Origin: Deltaproteobacteria bacterium
GTDB taxonomy: Bacteria > Desulfobacterota > DSM-4660 > Desulfatiglandales > HGW-15
Assembly: GCA_019308525.1 (NCBI GenBank)
Contig: JAFDIC010000186.1
Location: 1-7,516, forward strand
DNA: 7,516 nt
Direction of reading: 5' to 3'
The notes below the pieces were generated by a model that was not told where the DNA came from, did no database searches, and saw only the letters and a list, made by a program, of their open reading frames with translations. Positions 5,603-7,516 of the stretch are shown here, piece after piece (position 1 is the stretch's first letter; each line of letters starts with the position of its first letter). The translations under genes were made by a program, and so were the position numbers.

Positions 5603-6508
5603 CTATTCAAATAACCGCCTGCTCATCGCGATCAATCCAAGGGGATCCACCCGAAAACCGTTGACCCTGACACCGAAGTGGAGATGGGGGCCCGTGGCCC
5701 TCCCAGTGGAGCCGACATAACCAATCACCTGCCCCTTTGCCACCATGTCACCCTGCTTGACTGCCATCCGGTCCAGGTGAAAATACATGCTGTAGATACC
5801 GCCCCCATGGTCTATGAACACGGATAAACCGCTAAAAAAACGGTCTGCGGCAAGTACGACCTTCCCCCTGTTCACCGCCCTGACCGGTGTACCCCTTTTT
5901 GCCCTCAGGTCCACGCCGGAGTGGGGCGCCCTGGGCTGTTCGTTGATGATGCTGCGCCTTCCAAAAGGACCGATCACCTCTCCATCCAGGGGCATTATGA
6001 ACGGCCCGTCCCACCTGGGCGGTGACGGCGGTTCATTCCATAGTTTTCTGACGATCTTGGCTTCCCTTCGAACTCTTTCAAGGGTCCTGGCATCCAAATC
6101 CACCATCCTCTTCGGAAGGGTGAGGCGCCTAACTCCGAACTCTTTTGCCACAATCCTGATGTCCAGTTGCCTTGGCGACCTGCCGGCTTCATCCCTGATC
6201 AGGACCTTTCGTATCCCCGGATCTTCCCTCATGTCGACCGGCAGGAACCCGGCCCAATCACCCCCTCCTGCAACTGAGCCAAGCAATACATCCTTTCCGA
6301 GCCAGACAACGCGGGGCATTGCGCTCCCCCTGTTCCTCACCTTGATGACACCCACTTCTCCCTGGGAAAGAATCGAGGAGGATAGATATACATCCCCCTC
6401 TTCCAGGGCCTGTGCCCGCTGCTTCGCCCCATGCACCAGTATTCCCGTCACCGCGAGCAATATCGCCCCAATAATGCACTGTAGTCTAACAAGCCCATAT
6501 CCTTGCAC
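5603..6508 (-). CDS. M23 family metallopeptidase (LytM/DD-endopeptidase-like), envelope-associated
   Basis: M23 enzymes cleave cross-links or bridges in peptidoglycan, or act as inactive activators of amidases. This 301-residue protein has a hydrophobic segment at 9-28 (start CIIGAILLAVTGILV), serving as signal peptide or membrane anchor, so it should act in the periplasm. Residues 40-125 look like a beta-rich N-terminal domain of the type found before M23 domains (tentative). The catalytic domain is at about 168-295, with zinc ligands H196 and D200 (HSGVD) and H277 (HLHFG), plus the conserved H244 and H275, so it should be active. The start is a GTG at 6508 preceded by GAGG; an in-frame TGA nine bases upstream rules out a longer protein. 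It lies 44 bases after xseA and 51 before xseB, interrupting the exonuclease VII pair. The substrate bond is not predictable from sequence. Confidence 0.92.
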   Translation of the reverse strand: MQGYGLVRLQCIIGAILLAVTGILVHGAKQRAQALEEGDVYLSSSILSQGEVGVIKVRNRGSAMPRVVWLGKDVLLGSVAGGGDWAGFLPVDMREDPGIRKVLIRDEAGRSPRQLDIRIVAKEFGVRRLTLPKRMVDLDARTLERVRREAKIVRKLWNEPPSPPRWDGPFIMPLDGEVIGPFGRRSIINEQPRAPHSGVDLRAKRGTPVRAVNRGKVVLAADRFFSGLSVFIDHGGGIYSMYFHLDRMAVKQGDMVAKGQVIGYVGSTGRATGPHLHFGVRVNGFRVDPLGLIAMSRRLFE

Positions 6509-6552
6509 CTTGCCTCAACCCCCAAATTGATTTCCGGCCCGTGAGGAGCGCC

Positions 6553-7516
6553 TTACTCGGTAACTTTCGTTACAACACAGTCAAGGCCACCTTCCGAGAG
6601 CCGCACGTTGACCCTGTCCCCCTCGCAAACCCCTGATACGTCCCTAAGGATTATCATCTCGGGCAACTTCCTCGTTATGCTATAGCCCCTTTTGAGCACG
6701 TTCAGGGGGCTGAGATCCCCGAGCTTTCCCTCGAGACGCTCGATTGCAATCCGATAGTCTTGAAACTTCTTCAAGGCTACCATGACCAGTGACTTCCTGC
6801 AAAATTCCAGTCGCTCTCCCTGGGCCGATATGATTTGTGCGGGGGAGTGGAGTATCAAGGTCCGCTCCTCTGCCTGGAGCCTCTTGCGGTCTTCCTTGAG
6901 AATCAATTCCATGCGCCTCAGGATCCTTCCACTCACCTCGTCGAGCCTCATCCAGAGGTCAGCAAGCCTCTTGCGGGGATCCCTGAGTCCTTTTGCCAAG
7001 AATTCGAGCCTCTGGTTGATCTTGGCCAGGGAAGATCTCATTGCCAATTGGACCCTGTCCCTCAGGGTTGCCAGCCTCTCCTCCAGGGCCTCCTTTTCGA
7101 CCACGAGAAGTTCCGCGGCTGCCGAGGGGGTGGGGGCACGAAAATCAGCCGCCAGGTCCGAGATCGTCACGTCTATCTCATGGCCCACCGCAGAGACTAC
7201 CGGCACCCTGGAGGCCCTGATCGCCAGGGCCAGTTCTTCCCTGTTGAAGGCCCAGAGGTCTTCCAGGGATCCCCCGCCCCTGGTGAGCACGATCACATCC
7301 ACGTCCAGTTCCCGGTTGACCAGCTCCAGGGCCTCCACTATCTCGGCCGTCGCCTCCTCCCCCTGGACCTTTACCGGCACCACTATTATTTCGATATTTG
7401 CAAACCGCCTGCGGATGACCTTCAGGAAATCCCTTACGGCGGCCCCGGTAGGAGACGTGATCACTGCGACCCTCCGCGGCAGGAAAGGCAACGGTTTCTT
7501 TATCTTCACATCAAAG
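6553..7516 (-). CDS. xseA: Exodeoxyribonuclease VII large subunit (N-terminus outside window)
   Basis: XseA carries the catalytic site of exonuclease VII, a metal-independent single-strand DNA exonuclease active from both ends and involved in recombination and mismatch-repair excision. About 321 residues are visible, from FDVKIKKPLPFLPRR to the TAA at 6553-6555. The conserved core is clear: VITSPTGAAVRDFL, TRGGGSLEDLWAFN, SAVGHEIDVTISDLAADFRAPTPSAAAE. It is followed by a long Arg/Leu/Glu-rich coiled-coil stretch that binds XseB, and a C-terminal PLNVLKRGYSI barrel region. The N-terminal OB-fold, roughly the first 100 residues, lies beyond the right edge; the GTG at 7509 is internal and not a start. 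It is the first gene visible in the minus-strand block, so the operon promoter is not in the window. Confidence 0.96.
   Translation of the reverse strand, partial: FDVKIKKPLPFLPRRVAVITSPTGAAVRDFLKVIRRRFANIEIIVVPVKVQGEEATAEIVEALELVNRELDVDVIVLTRGGGSLEDLWAFNREELALAIRASRVPVVSAVGHEIDVTISDLAADFRAPTPSAAAELLVVEKEALEERLATLRDRVQLAMRSSLAKINQRLEFLAKGLRDPRKRLADLWMRLDEVSGRILRRMELILKEDRKRLQAEERTLILHSPAQIISAQGERLEFCRKSLVMVALKKFQDYRIAIERLEGKLGDLSPLNVLKRGYSITRKLPEMIILRDVSGVCEGDRVNVRLSEGGLDCVVTKVTE

Noticed and set aside
5814..6530. 238-residue plus-strand open frame
   Set aside because: It is antisense to the M23 peptidase gene and Ser/Pro/Thr-rich, as expected of a shadow frame in GC-rich DNA.
1..7516. CRISPR array, tRNA or rRNA genes
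   Set aside because: No regularly spaced direct repeats and no recognisable tRNA or rRNA sequence on either strand.

Overview
The window looks like chromosomal DNA from an uncultured or little-studied bacterium of the deltaproteobacterial (Desulfobacterota-like) type. The inference rests on a small Cys-rich PxxKW-family protein, an isoprenoid/exonuclease gene block of the kind seen in that group, the C-terminal end of an integron-integrase-type recombinase, and intergenic DNA full of palindromic repeats. No rRNA or other strict taxonomic marker is present, so the assignment is tentative.

The right three quarters (1618-7516) is one compact minus-strand block. Read in its own direction it runs xseA (large subunit of exonuclease VII, N-terminus outside the window), an envelope M23 peptidase, xseB (small subunit of exonuclease VII), ispA (prenyl diphosphate synthase), dxs (first enzyme of the MEP isoprenoid pathway) and tlyA (rRNA 2'-O-methyltransferase family). 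Spacing is tight (dxs and ispA overlap), except for a 142-nt xseB-ispA gap filled by a long imperfect palindrome. Dxs supplies the precursor pathway and IspA elongates its C5 products; XseA and XseB form one nuclease; the M23 peptidase and TlyA are functionally separate passengers.

The left quarter is gene-poor. Bases 1-98 are the end of a plus-strand tyrosine recombinase of integron-integrase type. Bases 99-987 hold no convincing gene but several palindromic elements. A single plus-strand gene at 988-1266 encodes a 92-residue, eight-cysteine PxxKW protein with its own promoter-like sequence. Bases 1267-1617 are again non-coding and structured.

The two points most worth a second look are: (1) a three-copy repeat family, with one copy upstream of the PxxKW gene and two oppositely oriented copies downstream, so that the gene is bracketed by inverted copies; and (2) the 5' end of tlyA, where a clear S4 domain is encoded in frame but no ATG, GTG or TTG precedes it, implying either a non-canonical start or a one-base indel. 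No complete new defence, mobile or biosynthetic system is visible.
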